Counted from the first letter of the stretch, positions 12,526 through 25,578 are shown. The stretch is DNA of 64,000 nt from Trema orientale (GCA_002914845.1 JXTC01000050.1:653064-717063), one strand, 5' to 3'. Program-made: numbers and translations. Notes: generated by a model from the sequence alone, not told the origin.

Positions 12526-15500
12526 GTTTTATATATAGTAAACTTCTTCGTTGCTTAAGAAGGTCGGCATAAAATTAGTTTCACGCCATCCATCCCTATT
12601 TCCTATAATATATATGTACAGCTTGGGGTTCAGTTCAAGTGTCGAACTGTCAAATGTGACAAATCTTAGTCGCTATTTATTAATGGTTAAGGCATATATA
12701 TGACTAGTGACACTTAATATTAATTCTTGTTCTTAATTTGTTTTTTTTTAGAGGAGAAAAAAATTAATGAAGCTTCTTGGTTAGCATCTTGAGATCTTCA
12801 CTTTCTATTTCACTTTCAAAGACAAGAACCACTTAGTTAAAATGCAACTAAGCTAATCACAACTTTATAGCCGGTTAAGGTCGAGAAAGAAAGACATTTC
12901 ATTTTGTTACAACTTTTCTACTGTACATATATAGCTAGAGTGTTCATTGGGTTATAATAACATACTTGTTACGTTATATTCCATTTGGTCCGCACAAAGA
13001 TTGATTTTCTAAAATTCCAATTCAAATCGCAATGGGGATTGTATCGGTAATTGTGGTTGTTTATATTGGACACAAGGTTAATTCAAATAATATGGTCTTA
13101 ACATGTTGAAAAACTACATTATTAAAAAAAAAAAATTTTGTAAGTTTCAAATTTTAAATTTTATGAGTAATGTAAGTGTTATTGTAAAAGTTTCAACTTC
13201 AAAAATTAACTAATATTAATTTTAAAGTAGGAAGAAATTATAAAAGAACGTATCTGTTTTTAATGTTTAATTTATAATATATATATATATATATAGGTGG
13301 GAATTTGTTTGGATCGATTACTCTTCTATCCAAAATTACTATTGAAACCCACATATAGTCGGTTTTTTAAGTTACATCCATTAATCCAGTCAGCACTAGA
13401 TCGATTATCTATACTTTTTGGATTGAATTGGATCGATTTGTATGGGTTCAAACACCTCTATTTATAAAATAGAAAGATAATATTGATCATTGGATGGCAT
13501 GTACAGCCTAAAGAATCAAATTATAACTGATATCCTACAGTCTTCTGAAAATCCAAAAATGAATTTTGGGGATGTCCACGTATAACCCTAAAAATGATTG
13601 TATGGGTGCTCCCCTTATGCTGATCGTTTGATATAGATCGGAAGACGAGTTATTTTGGCAATGGATGATAAAACAAATATATATATATATATATAAACTT
13701 GCATTGATTACACGGTATAAAAGCCCAACCTTTAGAATCAAACTTGTGATAATGTTTATATTATGATTATTTAGATAATGGTGAGTTGTTGCACTACTAG
13801 TTGAGAGACCTAAAACCTGCATATGGTGTTATATATTATACCTCAGTAATAAAGTAATTAATATCAAGATTTCCGTTACTCTAATAAGAGTACCATAAGA
13901 TCATGATGGGAGGATGTACATTCTATTTCGTTTGATTAATAATATATATAATTATGTGTTTTGGACATACGTCTATGCATTTAGATTGTAAAAGGTTTCA
14001 AATACACGCCTGAATACTTAGATTTATAAAACATTGTGAGAAATACTAACCATGGAGGTTTCTTTTGAACATATTAGTTTCGAAAACAACGATTGAATTT
14101 CTACTACATGGGCATTCCAATATTGTTCACCCCCCTCCCCAATTCTTTTCCCTCTCAGATAGCGGTCAATATAATTTGGGTAATTCCTGAGCAAAGTAAT
14201 TAAAGAATGTCTTAATTTTGATCCTAGTAGTTGGTAAATACTACTAGAGACTTTTATCTTATTCTAGCTTGCCTATCTTTCGATTTGTATGAAGATTTAG
14301 GACCCACTTATGGATTTGGTTTGTATTATTATTATTATGCCTTACTTTGTAATGATGGTGATAACGTATAGATATGTTTTATGACTTTTATTATCAATAT
14401 ATATTAAATGGGTTGTTCATAAAAATATGGGAATTGATTTTTTTCATTTTTTTTCCTTTATCAATAGAGACTAGTATAGCAAAGAAGCAACATTAGAAAA
14501 GCCTTGAAGTTTGGTATTTTCTACAATTTAAATCCTTTATTTTGGATTCTACAAAAAATAATATCTTCATATTTTAAAATTCAAAAAAATTGTACTACAT
14601 GTCCATATTTTGACAAATTTGTTCCTTAAAAACTTATGAATCTAAACTCAGCTTATGTTATTCTTGTTTACAATAAATCAAAACATTTACAAAAGACAAT
14701 ATTTTGGCTAACATAAATTGCGTAATCTATGGACGAATGGTACAAATTTTTTGAATTTTAAAATGTGAAGGTTTTTTTTTTTTTTGTGCATAGACTAAAA
14801 CATATTGTTTAAAATTGCATAAGAAACTTTAGAATTTTTTTTTTTTTTTTGCAATTAGTCCTTTATAAATAATAATTTATGAATTTATTATTAGGATTAT
14901 GGCCAAAAATATTTATCATTTATGGATATTTATTGAATATTTTGGATATTTACTAACGTGATATTTCATGCATAATATTTATGATAATGTTTTAATTATT
15001 GGTACAATAGTAAATGTCAAAAGGTTCCATGATTTATTCATTAGAGAAATATTTTAATAAAGTTGATTATTAAAGTTAAGACATATTTTCTCTTATTAAA
15101 TCAAATAAGATTGTTCACCACTAATAAGAGAAACTGGATATTTTTCTTGGATCATGTTGCAAAATTTTGTACATTTATAGTGTGTCTTAATCTATATTGG
15201 TATGACCATGTACAAAAAGTCTTTGTGTGTAAACATTGAATAAGGGTTATATGAAATATGTTCTTGTAATAAATGTCATTGACAAGAATATATTCTCACA
15301 AACTTAATAATTAGTGCTTGTCTTTCTTAATCCTGAAATAAGTGATAAACCTGTATTCATAACTTGTATTATTTGAAACGTTAAAAGGTACAGATCAAAA
15401 ATTGACGATCTAGACCCTGACATTTTTGGTACTGCATTATTATGGGCATTGGGAACATATACTTATAGATATGGAATGTACAACTCTATTATATAGAGAA

Positions 15501-15776
15501 GTGAATACAGCCTTGATGAGTTATAAGAGCTTGGATAATTTAAAACTTAGCTAAGTAATTAATAAAGTTAGTTATTTTATTAATTGAAAACTTTCTGTAA
15601 GTCTGGTCATCAATTAGATATAGTCTTGTATGAATTGAAATATATAATTGAAGGGGTAAAACGATAATTTTACCTAGCTTCAATTATTAGTATTCATGTA
15701 GGAATGCACATGCAAATATTAATTATCTAATGGACATAATTTTCACTATAAAGTATCTTATGATATTTATATAATG

Positions 15777-16012
15777 GGCACCAATCTAGTAGGTATTTTT
15801 TTTTACCCATACATAGGTATCATTTTGGCCAATGAAAATTTATTATGCATATTTTTTTATAATAAAAAATAAGAGAGAGAAATAGCATTAATGATACACA
15901 TCTTTTCATACATCTCATTATAGTCGTTGGATCACCATTAGATGATGATTCAACAGCTAAAAAAAATATTTATACATAGATTAAAAAAAAAAAAACCTAT
16001 TGGATTGGGAAC
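15777..16012. mobile_element. MITE, ~236 bp, TIR GG..CCAATCYARTAGGT
   Basis: Inverted ends: GGGCACCAATCTAGTAGGT at the left, and at the right a stretch whose complement reads GGTTCCCAATCCAATAGGT. Each is followed by a T-rich tract. A related copy lies in the opposite orientation at 36831-37068. The flanks TTATATAAT and TTATTTAAA may be a decayed 9-bp target duplication. Confidence 0.65.
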
Positions 16013-16270
16013 CTTATTTAAATTAAGAGTGCAGTTTGGATATTTAGTGGAATAAGTCCATAACTAGTAGTACAAACTCACTTATATTAAGAGTTAATTA
16101 GAACTAGATCTTTGTCTACTGGAGCTTGAATTAAATAGCTCCATTTGGGTCCCTAAATTACACCAACATCTTGGGCTATATGATTTAGCCAAGTTGTGCT
16201 CAAATAGTTTTCTGGGCAATTACACAAAACAAGAAACTTGCTGAAAAGGGCAATGAGCCTTTAGAGCTCA

Positions 16271-16710
16271 CTGTCACACCCCTTAGGGCATGCAATGTTT
16301 TTTGCTACTCCTGGCCCTTACGGCAGACTGAATTTTCTCCTTGTGAGGAGATAATAATCGGCTCCTCCCACCCCTTCTTTGTGTGTAATCCATCAGTTTT
16401 TACTGATACATTTGTTTGGCAGCTACACAGAAAACTGAGAGAAAAGTGAGAGAGAGAAATTATTAGAGCCACCATTAGAGGCTATTGGAGTTCTTGGATT
16501 CTCACTTGGAGTCTATTAAGATTGAAGTATCTATGCACCTCTGTAGTTTCAAGCTTGGTGCTTAGGAATGGTATGATCAATTGTATGTATTTAGACTATA
16601 ACAAAGATCCTAAAAGATTTTATAAAAAGCTATACTCTAGAAATACTATAAAAACTAAAAGGTATCATAAATTATAACCAACATTCTTTTTGTAAAATTT
16701 AGGGCGTGAC
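16271..16710. repeat. Segment bounded by TGTCAC(A)CCC / GGGCGTGACA
   Basis: Starts TGTCACACCCCTTAGGG and ends AAATTTAGGGCGTGACA, so its termini are imperfect inverted copies of an LTR-like TGTCACGCCC start. A related end (TTTGGGTCGTGATA) occurs at about 44040-44055 in the duplicate spacer. No target duplication was seen. It could be parts of two LTRs rather than one element. Confidence 0.35.
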
Positions 16711-16774
16711 AAAATTGGTACTGTTCACCTTATATATGTAGAAAGTTTAATGTTACCAGAATGGCTAAGTTCCG

Positions 16775-17459
16775 TGGGCGTGGTAATTTGAGTTACGATA
16801 CAAGAATAACACGAATTTTTAAGGATTAGGATCGACGAAAAAGGGTAAGGGTTAAAATTGGGTCGACCCACTCGATACAAATTAAGAAATGGGTTGAGTT
16901 CGGGTCAACTTATCTGACCTGTCAATAAATATAGGCTTTTTAATACAAAAATCCTATAAACGCAGAACAATTTAGTAAAACTAATCCTAAACTCAATTTT
17001 TTGGAGTAAAACCCACTGAAATCACCTAATATTAGTTTTGCTAGATTTTTGTTTCACGTTAAAATCTTTTCTGTTTAATATTGTTGTTAATTAGCACTTG
17101 TTCAAAACTGTTCATCTCAGTAGGGGTAAAAATAGAAACAAAAGAAAATTATTATTTAAAAAAAAGAGTTGGGTTATCGTTTTTATTCAAGACAAAGGTA
17201 AGAAATTGGAAAATTTTATATGGTTTCAATATAAATATATTGCCAATTTTATGGGACATACATTGCCAAAATTTTATATGGTTCTAATATATAGATCTAA
17301 TTTGGTTCAAGTATTCATATATCTCTTTTCTAGATATATGAATACTTGGACTGAAATAGATTGATATTAGAACCATATAAAATTTTCAAATTTCTTACCT
17401 CTATCTTGAACGAAAATGATAACCCACTCTTTTTCCTTTATTTTTTTTAAATGATGATG

Positions 17460-17506
<47 letters not shown>

Positions 17507-18270
17507 TATTATTATTATTATTATAATTTTCCTTTATTTCTAAGTTTACCCTTGCTGAGATGAGTACTTTTTAAGCAAATACTAATTAACAATAGTTTTG
17601 GACAGAAAAAATTAGAAGAGCTTAACGTGAAATAAAAATATAAGAATGAGGACCTAAAAGTCACAAATAAAGAAATGGAGACTTAACTGCACACACATAA
17701 AAAAAAAAAAGATAACCAAAACACCTTTCTTTTTTTAACAAAACTAATATTAGGGGACTTCAGGGAGATTGACCCAAAAAAATTGAGTTCAAGGTTAATT
17801 TTACTAAATTGTTCCATGCTTAGGGAATTTTTGTATTAAAAAGTCATAAATATATAAATACTTAAACAATAAAAAATATTCTCAGTTTAAAAAACTAATT
17901 AAAATAACATAAAGACAAAATAATATTACATTTTATCATATCTTATAAATAAAGACTGGATAATTTAGTTTGTATAAAAGTTTTCTATTATAATTTATAT
18001 CTTCTAAAACAAAGCAAAAAATATAGTCCCTACAAAAAGAAAAATAATATTAAAAAAATAAGTGAGTCAAAACGCGTTTGCATGTAAAAAAAAAAGGGTT
18101 TTCAGTTAAGTGTTGTTTATTTAAATGGGTTTATTCGGATTTGGATCAACCGTTTATATGCAGGCTGGGTTAGTATTGAGGATTTTTTGATGCGACGGGT
18201 CACAATTTGGGTTAAATGATTTCATACATATATATTAGACATAAATTTGACCCACCGACACGAATTACTA
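16775..18270. mobile_element. hAT-like non-autonomous element (boundaries approximate)
   Basis: This segment is absent from the duplicate spacer at about 44320. The left part (GTGGTAATTTGAGTTACGATA, then GGGTCGACCC) and the right part (a complement beginning GAGGTAGTAATTCGTGTCGG with GGGTCAAATTT) are roughly inverted copies rich in GGGTCAAC/GACCC. That resembles a widespread plant hAT-type repeat with GGTAATTCGTGT ends. It has no transposase. It is split internally by the foldback element at 16934-17845. Confidence 0.5.
16934..17845. mobile_element. Foldback Mutator-like MITE, 912 bp, 9-bp TSD ATAAATATA
   Basis: The ends are GGCTTTTTAATAC and its near-perfect inverted partner GTATTAAAAAGTC. 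They are flanked by the perfect 9-bp repeat ATAAATATA at 16925-16933 and 17846-17854, the length typical of Mutator-like transposition. The two arms pair over almost the whole length: the CAATTTAGTAAAACTAAT region mirrors ATTTTACTAAATTGTTCC, and the GTTCTAATAT region mirrors ATATTAGAAC. The fold therefore closes near 17330. A (TAA)n/(TTA)n tract at 17460-17523 lies in the right arm. It has no coding capacity. Confidence 0.85.
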
Positions 18271-18350
18271 CCTCTCTTCTTCGTTATTATAATACAATTG
18301 TTATGTATCATACCATTGTGTATGTATTTATTTTTGGTACCATTGGTTAT

Positions 18351-20174
18351 CACTAAAACAAAAAAGAAATAGAGTGACAACGCTTATATTAGCAACAAAA
18401 AGTTGTTGCTTTTGGTCAACCTAAAGCGGTGACAATCAAAAAGTTGTCGTTATAGTATTATGAAGTACTGTTAGATACTAATTCACCCCCTTTTAAGTTT
18501 TTACGCTGTAAATTAGCTCCATAATTCTCTCTAAAAAACTAAAGTGGTAACTGTTGTCATCGCTTTAGATAAACGGAAAAAATATCTTCTTTATAGCGGC
18601 GATGTAAACTGAGAAAATATCTTATTTATAGAATTGTCGCCACTTTATAGTGTTTAATTAAAAAATGTTAAATTTGAAACTTATTTAGTACTATTAAATA
18701 TAATTACTATTTTATTTTTTATTAATACCCTAACATGGTGACAAAATTGTCACCGCTTTAAAGTTTGAGTGAAACTTTTGGCAGTTAAAGTGATCCCCAA
18801 AATCATTTTTCCCAAAAATTAAATGATGTGTCTAGGTTATAGTGGTGATATTTGTCGTCGCTTTAGGTGAACTGAGGATGTCTTATTTGTAGTGGCGATA
18901 GTTTTCACTGTTTTAGAGTTTTTAATTAAAAAACGCTAAATTTAAGCTTATATAGTAATAATAAATATAATTACTATTTTATTTTTTATTAATACCCTAA
19001 AGTGGCAACAAATTTATCACCACTTTAAAGTTTGAGTGAAAATTTTGGCAGTCAGTTTGATCGCCAAAATCATTTTTCCCAAAAGTGAAATGGTGCGTCT
19101 AGATTTTGTCGCCGCTTTAAACCCTGTACACTTAAACTCAGGCAAACAACTTCTTTTTACTCATTTTTCACTCTCTCACTCTCTCTCTCTCTCTCTCTCC
19201 ATTTTTCATACATACTCTTTCTCTCTTTCTCTCTCTCTCACATCTCTCACTCTTTCTCATTCTTACTCTCTTTCACACTTTTCCCCTACCTTTTTCACTC
19301 ACCACTCCCACCACTTTCCACCGAGGCCTCCGCCATGACCTCCACCACCAAAGCCACACCACACAACTACCACATGTTAGTTTAATTTTAGTTATTTATT
19401 TATTAGATTTTAGTTATTGATTTATTTATTTATTTTATTGTATGTTTTAATAATATTGTGGTTTTATATTTCTTATTGGAATATTTGGAGGACAAGAGCT
19501 TGTATTGAGGTTAGGATTTCTATTTTTGGGTTTTAATTATATTTATGGTGTAAATTGTGAATTATGTGAAATTTTGAAATATGGTGTTATTTAATTATTT
19601 AGATTTTGTGAAATTTGTGGAAGAATGTGTTAATTTTGGTATATTGGTGATTTTAGAATATGAGATATGTTAATTTAGTATTTATTTGAATGTTGTAATT
19701 TTGTTTTATAAGTTGATTAAATTTAATATGAAATAAAATGTGCATATGATTTTAACGTGTCATGGGATATGATTTTAGTATTTATTTTTTTTTTAAGGTT
19801 TTATGATTTTACTATTTATCTTAATTAAAAACCAATTTTAATTAATTAAAAATAAATATTTTTAATTATAAAAAAACTGTAAAGTGACAATAATTTATCA
19901 TCGCTATAGAGAACATAAATCTAAAGCAGTAACAATTATTGCCGCTATAAATAACGTTATATCGGTGACAAATTCAGAAAAGTCATCGTTATAGGTTTGC
20001 CAAATTCTATTTTTGTCATATTTTCAATTATGATAATAGTCGTTGCTATAGAGCCAACAAATATGGCGACACAAATTGTTGTCACTATAGGGACCTATAC
20101 CGGCAGACCTATAGCAATGATTCTATAGTGGTGACTTTTTCCTTTTTAGCGCCGACTTTTATTCCCTTATAGTG
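18351..20174. mobile_element. Non-autonomous CACTA (En/Spm-type) element, TSD TAT
   Basis: Begins CACTAAAACAAAAAAG and ends with a stretch whose complement is CACTATAAGGGAATAAAAGTC. Both ends show the CACTA signature and are flanked by the 3-bp duplication TAT (18348-18350 and 20175-20177). The ends are packed with short repeats of the type GTGACAA / TTGTCACCGCTTTA in both orientations, as in CACTA subterminal regions. A segment of about 190 bp is tandemly duplicated (about 18649-18836 and 18919-19106). A CT-rich block lies at 19176-19330. No transposase was seen. The duplicate spacer at about 44410 carries the uninterrupted site. Confidence 0.9.
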
Positions 20175-20310
20175 TATTATAAATACCAAACTTTAACTCA
20201 TTACAAATTAATAACATGTTACTTTTAGATATTACACAACTTTATATGATAATTTTTTATTGATTGAAAAATCAATTACAATAATATTGAACTTTTTGTA
20301 AAAGAATGTT

Positions 20311-22816
20311 GAGAAAATTGCGGCGAAAGTCTCATTTCTTAGTCAAAATTTACACTTCTGTACCTAATCTTTTTTCATGACAGCAACAGTACCTTCTGTC
20401 CAAATTATAGTAACTGTCTATTTTCGATATTATGCAATTTTTTAAAAGTAAAAAAATTGTAAAAAATTAGGAAAATAAAAATAAATGAAATAAAATCCGA
20501 AAAAATAAGAAATGAGTTAAAAAAACAAAAATTAAATGTGTAAAAAAGTAAAAACTGAAAAATACCATCATAGATGATAATCATATTCTTTTCTCCCTTT
20601 CTTCTTAGCTCCTCTCAGAAATTTTTTGAACATAAAGATGAAGAAGAATAATAAGAAGAAGAAGAAAGATATAAACAAAGAGAGTATTCCGAAAAGGGTT
20701 CAATTCCAACAGAACTGAGCTTGGATTTCAAAGCAGGTTTTGTTCCAAAAATGATCCATGATTTTCTTAAGAGGTCTCCTCGATCCATGTAACAACATTT
20801 AAAGCACATGCATACAGATCTATAGATGTAACTTCGATCAAAGGAATTGATAAAGCAAAGTGATATCTTTTTAGAGCAAAAGCTGTGGCCTTTAATTGGA
20901 GAAAGTAATGAGTTTATGCATGTGCTAAACTACCAGTGATTATATGAGAAGGAAGATCAAAAGGTCTTCATTTTTATCTTTCATTCAAAGCAAGGACTAC
21001 CAGAATATGAAATCTCTTGGCTTAGGCCTTTAACAATAATTTCCAACATTTAACAGAAAGTTTTGTTTTCCCTTCTTTTGCTCCATAATTTTAAGCAGAC
21101 GCAAGAAGAATATTGAAAAAGAACTATATATAACATTTGTAAATTAAATGAGTGAGATCCTCATTAGACCCAAATACATGGCAAAAAGATTTTGCTCTTC
21201 AAAAACCTAACTTAATTAAAGCAAGATATATGGATTTATCAAATATAGATGTGCCAATATACAACGAATGCAACAAATTGGGAAGATGCAGTGCAAGAAC
21301 TAATTATCAAAAACCAAAAAATAAATGAAACCCATTAAGTAATTTAATCCTTCAAAACAAACTCATCTAAGAGAGAATACAAACCGACCTAGGAGATAAT
21401 AGGAAAATCCCACGTTTTATAGAAGAATTTCGAATTAAAATCGGTGAATCGTCTCAAACATACTATTAAATATCACAAATATAAATTTCTATTCACAAAA
21501 ACAAAAATAAAAATAGAGGCTTTACAATTGGGGAATTTACACTTAAAGGGTCTACTAAATCTTTGTGATGAAAAATAAGACTTACTCATTAATATTTTCA
21601 AAAACTAACCCCAATTGTCATATCACACGTGCAAAATTACTTGGATACCCTATTTCTTCAATAAACTTCAAACTACTTTAGCCGCTACCACTGGTCCCGA
21701 TCTCAACTCCGACGGTGGCGCCTCCGCTCGACTGGGGTCGAAAAATTTTGACCGTAGTCGATCTTATTCGGCCACCTCTCCCGGTTGTTCCGATCATTTT
21801 TCAACCGATGGCCGAAAAATTTCGACTGGGGTCGAGCCACTGTTCGACTGTAGTCGAACAATTCGACTAGGGTCGAAGCCATCGATCGAAATTTTCGACC
21901 GACGTTCAACTGGCGTTCGACCGTAGTCGAAAAATTTCGATCCCAGTCGAATATAGTCGGCCGTCTTCCCTATGCCGCCTTTGTCACTTTTGACTTTTTC
22001 GACTTGGTCAAAAATTTTCGACTAGGGCCGAGTCAGGGGTAATTTTGGAACCCTGAAATATTCATTAAATGACATAGCAATAAAAGTCTTACTTTTGTAA
22101 ATGGTTTATAAGTTGTCCTTTTTTCATCACATGTATTAAAAAAGAATCAAAATTGATAATCCCCCTTTTCAATTTTATTTTTCATAAAACAATTTTTTCC
22201 CCTTATTTTGCAAAGAATGGATTTTGAAACTTGGGCTACTCGTTGAAGTCCAAATACTCAAAAAGAGAAAACTCCTGAAATTCCTTCCTTGTCATTGAAA
22301 CTTCGAATTTTGAATACCAAATGGAGATTCTGAGTACCTCATCTAGAAGAAGAAACGAAAAATAAATAAATAGATAAAGAAGGAGAGATAATTTAATCCA
22401 AATACCTTGAACCCAAAAACTTAAGATCGCTTCAAAGAATTCAATCCAAATTGGGATAATGATTTTAATCTCTCATCACTCATAAGATTACCCAGTTTAA
22501 GCATATACAAAGTTCTCCTTCGCCGATTTTTACTTTTTTTAGTCGAATTTTTTTAACTCCTTTCTTCTTCATTTTCTAATTTTATTTCATTTAGATACAT
22601 TTTACTAATTTTCCAAAATTTTCTTAATTTTTTAAATAAATAAAAATGGCATAATACTCTTCTAAGTGGCATTTAACAGAAAAAATAGACAGTTGCTACA
22701 AAATTTGGACGGAATATACTATTGTCATCAGAAAAAAAAAAAAAAAGAAGAAGAAAAGATTAAGTATATAAGTGTAAATTTTGACTAAAAAAATGGACTT
22801 TCGCTTCAATTTCCTC
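20311..22816. mobile_element. Mutator-like non-autonomous element with long TIRs, ~2.5 kb
   Basis: The left end GAGAAAATTGCGGCGAAAGTC and the complement of the right end, GAGGAAATTGAAGCGAAAGTC, match. Similarity continues inward (AGTCAAAATTTACACTT, CCAAATTTTGTAGCAACTGTC) for about 250-300 bp, giving long TIRs. The flanks AAGAATGTT (20302-20310) and GAAAATCTT (22817-22825) look like a decayed 9-bp duplication. The duplicate spacer has a single AAGAATCTT at 44541-44549. No transposase frame was seen. Another inverted-repeat element is nested inside. Confidence 0.78.
21565..22130. mobile_element. Nested TIR element with GTCGA-rich core
   Basis: The left end GTGATGAAAAATAAGACTTAC and the complement of the right end, GTGATGAAAAAAGGACAAC, match. 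Further inverted similarity follows: AAGTAAGACTT, TTAATGAATATTT, and TTACCCC against CTAACCCC. The core (about 21700-22030) is GC-rich for this region and holds many overlapping copies of GTCGAA / TTCGAC words such as TTCGACTGGGGTCGA. Open frames across it are by-products of these words. Confidence 0.5.
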
Positions 22817-23375
22817 GAAAATCTTTATGGATCACGTGTATAGTCATTCTAGATTGTTGGCGTAATTATCGACCGTCCAAAGTGATCCAGTTAATTATAA
22901 AGCAGAGATTATTTGCAGTTGGAACATTCTTGAAATGCGGTCCTTTAACCTTCAGAAGTTTTTATTTTGGTGAAAAATGTTCTTTCTCTAAAAGTAATTA
23001 CTAAATTATCTCAAATATTTTTAATAAATGAGGATTTGAAGTTTAAGTTAAACACAATTTGGTTTTCATAGCTTAAAGGTTTAATCTGAGATCAAAGAAC
23101 CTTGCTTTTGATTTACGGGTTTTCAAACTGAAAATTAATTTCGAACCGGAGAAATTCTATCTTTGAATAGGTCCGATAGTCGGGAGCATTTTAGGGTTTT
23201 CCAGGCACCACATTGGTGATTTGGGGAAAAAAGAAATGAAGAAATTAAGGATGGAAGTTATTTTGCAAAAGAGGGGTTAGATAAGGTCAATGAGCTAAAC
23301 ATAGTAAAGATATTGATTTTAGTTATACAATTTAATGTTACATATGTGTACTATTTTTTTGTATAATGATTGATA

Positions 23376-25578
23376 TGTCACTTCCTAAAATCTAAGGCCG
23401 TGATTTTTAGTGTAAATAAGGATAAATAAAGAATTTTACAAAACTTGCAGGAAATTAAGTACTTAGATTTTTTTTATTTTAGTCCTCATGTCATTAGAAA
23501 TTCTATATAAAAGGGAGTCCATCTTTAGTTTAATTTATCAAGAAGGGAACACTGATTAAGATTCAAATAAACATAGTTAAATTAGTTAAATTGTACAAAA
23601 CTTGGTTCAATAAAACTACAGTGTTGATTAAATAGATTTTTTAAATCTTAAATCCAATATCTAAAATTTAATTTACATAGTTGTCAAAATTCCAAGTACA
23701 TAAAATTTTGAAAATATGTTCTTTAGGAATCACAGTGTCCCACTTATACACCAAATCCTCAAATAAGAGTAAATACATCCTCATACATTCATTTAGTAGA
23801 ATCAATAAACTTGGCTAAACAGTTAGACATGGGAAAAGAGTGAGACAGAGAAAGGTACCAACTAAAGAGGAATAGTACCACGAGCATAAGCCAAGCGACT
23901 TGCCTAGCCAACAAGACAACTAACTCGAATGAACCACCTGAAAGGGAGAAAAATAGAGGGGGTGAGATCGAGAGCTTAGTAGAGAAACTGTTAACTCATT
24001 TAAAAATATTTTTAGTAATGGAAAGCCCCTACATGGTTAGTTTAATCCAAAATATATTTGCAAAACTATATGTGAATATATACATAAAAATATCTAAAAC
24101 CAATCATCCGTATGCACAAACATATATACGAATATACAGAAAACATGATATCTGAAAACCAATCAGTCCACAAACACATGACACAAATCCACCTATACTC
24201 ATGAGTTCACGACCTCTCATCAATGGAAATCAGGATGTTGGCACTACGTGTGCCATACAGCTTGCCTGATACCTAGCCCATAACCGGAAGGGACACCCAC
24301 GTGTCGCCTACCAAAACTGGAGGGGCAACCGTATTACCTATGCCTGCTAAATAGGGAGGTAATTAGAAGAAATATCCAGTGCAGGTTCACTAACTCTGCA
24401 CAACGTCACACTATAAAAATCCATGACGCTAAGCTGGTATTCATATGTGATCCTATGATACATGTACGTTGAACTACGTGTAAAAATAGCCATGTAGTAA
24501 TTTAAGTTCAAATGATGCTGTAATTTTTAATAAATTAGTTAATTAAATTTTATAGAAAAAAGGGCAGCATAACGGCCATATTTTAATGTATCCAAAGATA
24601 ACCTGTGCTCAGAAAAGTCCCAAAATAATCTAATATATATAATGCAATTCAATTCCATCATATATATCCAAAATAGTTCAAAAATCACATTTGTCATCGT
24701 GTGTTGTAGAAATTAAGTTTTAATAAAAAGCGATATAAAATAGAGGTAACTAAATCTCTACCTCACTAGAATAGCGATACCATGCTATTGGATCCTCAAG
24801 GTCCCATTGGACGAGTATTCAGAGGGGTGGGAACCAATTCCACGCCCTTAATCGCTCAACTGGGAAAAATCAACTTCTCAACAGAGCTTCGAATCAACAA
24901 ATTGATCTCTTCATTACATTTCTAATGCCCAAAATAGCTAAGTTAGACATATAACTCGACCAATTCGGGTCCAGGCCGACGCTGGACTGGTGGCATACAA
25001 AACTAGATAAAATCTAAGCTATTAGATATCGTTTTTCGTGTCGGTCACTTAATATAGTTAATATATATATATCAAACTTCTCTATTTTCCTAGTTCATTC
25101 CAAAAATGATATCAAAAACATAATCTAACGGTCGGATTAAAAGTCAAATCTGAGCTCAAAAATAGTAACTTTTAATCTGGGAAAAATCAGATCGTAAAAT
25201 ATATATCTTGAGGTTTCTCTCTACGATACGAACCCAATGAGCCCAAGTACACGTATTGAAATGGCCGTAATCGTCACCGAAAATTCAAAATGTTCCACGG
25301 CCAAAAATGTCATTTCTGGCACTGTGTCTTCCAGCGGCTGGTGGGGACAGGCGGTGCGGGCAGTAGGCAGCGTGAGGGAGCTTTGCCGGCGGGTGGCGGG
25401 GCTAGACGTCGGCAATAGCTGCTCCTCCATCGGCCGAGAGTGAGCGAGAGAACAGATAGGGAGAGAGGGTAAGTCAGGAGGGGGAGAAAGAGAGAAAGGA
25501 TTTATATATATATAAAGTGTTTTTTTTAATATTCTGGTCAAATGACTATTTTACCCTTGTAAAAATTGGGATTTTACA
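23376..25578 (-). repeat. 3' LTR (left copy in window)
   Basis: Plus-strand ends TGTCACTTCC...GGGATTTTACA. It aligns with 29360-31590 along its length, including the TCATCAATGGAAA block and the GC-rich GGCGGCTGG-type block near 25330-25440. The complement of the PPT abuts its right end. Confidence 0.9.

Larger units (their letters stand above)
13745..23370. repeat. Duplicated inter-gene spacer, copy A (interrupted)
   Basis: Collinear blocks match 40855-45200 in the same orientation. For example GATTATTTAGAT with GGTGAGTT at about 13767 matches about 40861. GAAAGTTTAATGTTACCAGA at 16740 matches 44297. The TTATGTATCATACCA block at 18300 matches 44368. TTATCGACCGTCCAAAGT at 22866 matches 44589. 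The GGTCAATGAGCTAAACATA block at 23285 matches 45017. Copy A is longer because the insertions at 16.8-18.3, 18351-20174 and 20311-22816 are absent from copy B. The unit continues beyond the LTR element at 31596-32140, where it enters the AP2 3' end. Confidence 0.8.

Noticed and set aside
19036..19338. Ser/Leu/His-rich 100-codon frame in the CACTA element
   Set aside because: Driven by the CT-rich tract. It has no conserved motif and lies inside a transposon.
21615..21926. Two overlapping frames of 68-103 codons at 21.6-21.9 kb
   Set aside because: They arise from the repeated GTCGA words of a transposon core and repeat the same short peptide pattern in both strands.
25221..25541. Minus-strand 106-codon frame near 25.4 kb
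   Set aside because: It is within the left LTR of the 8.2-kb element and not conserved in frame in the right LTR.
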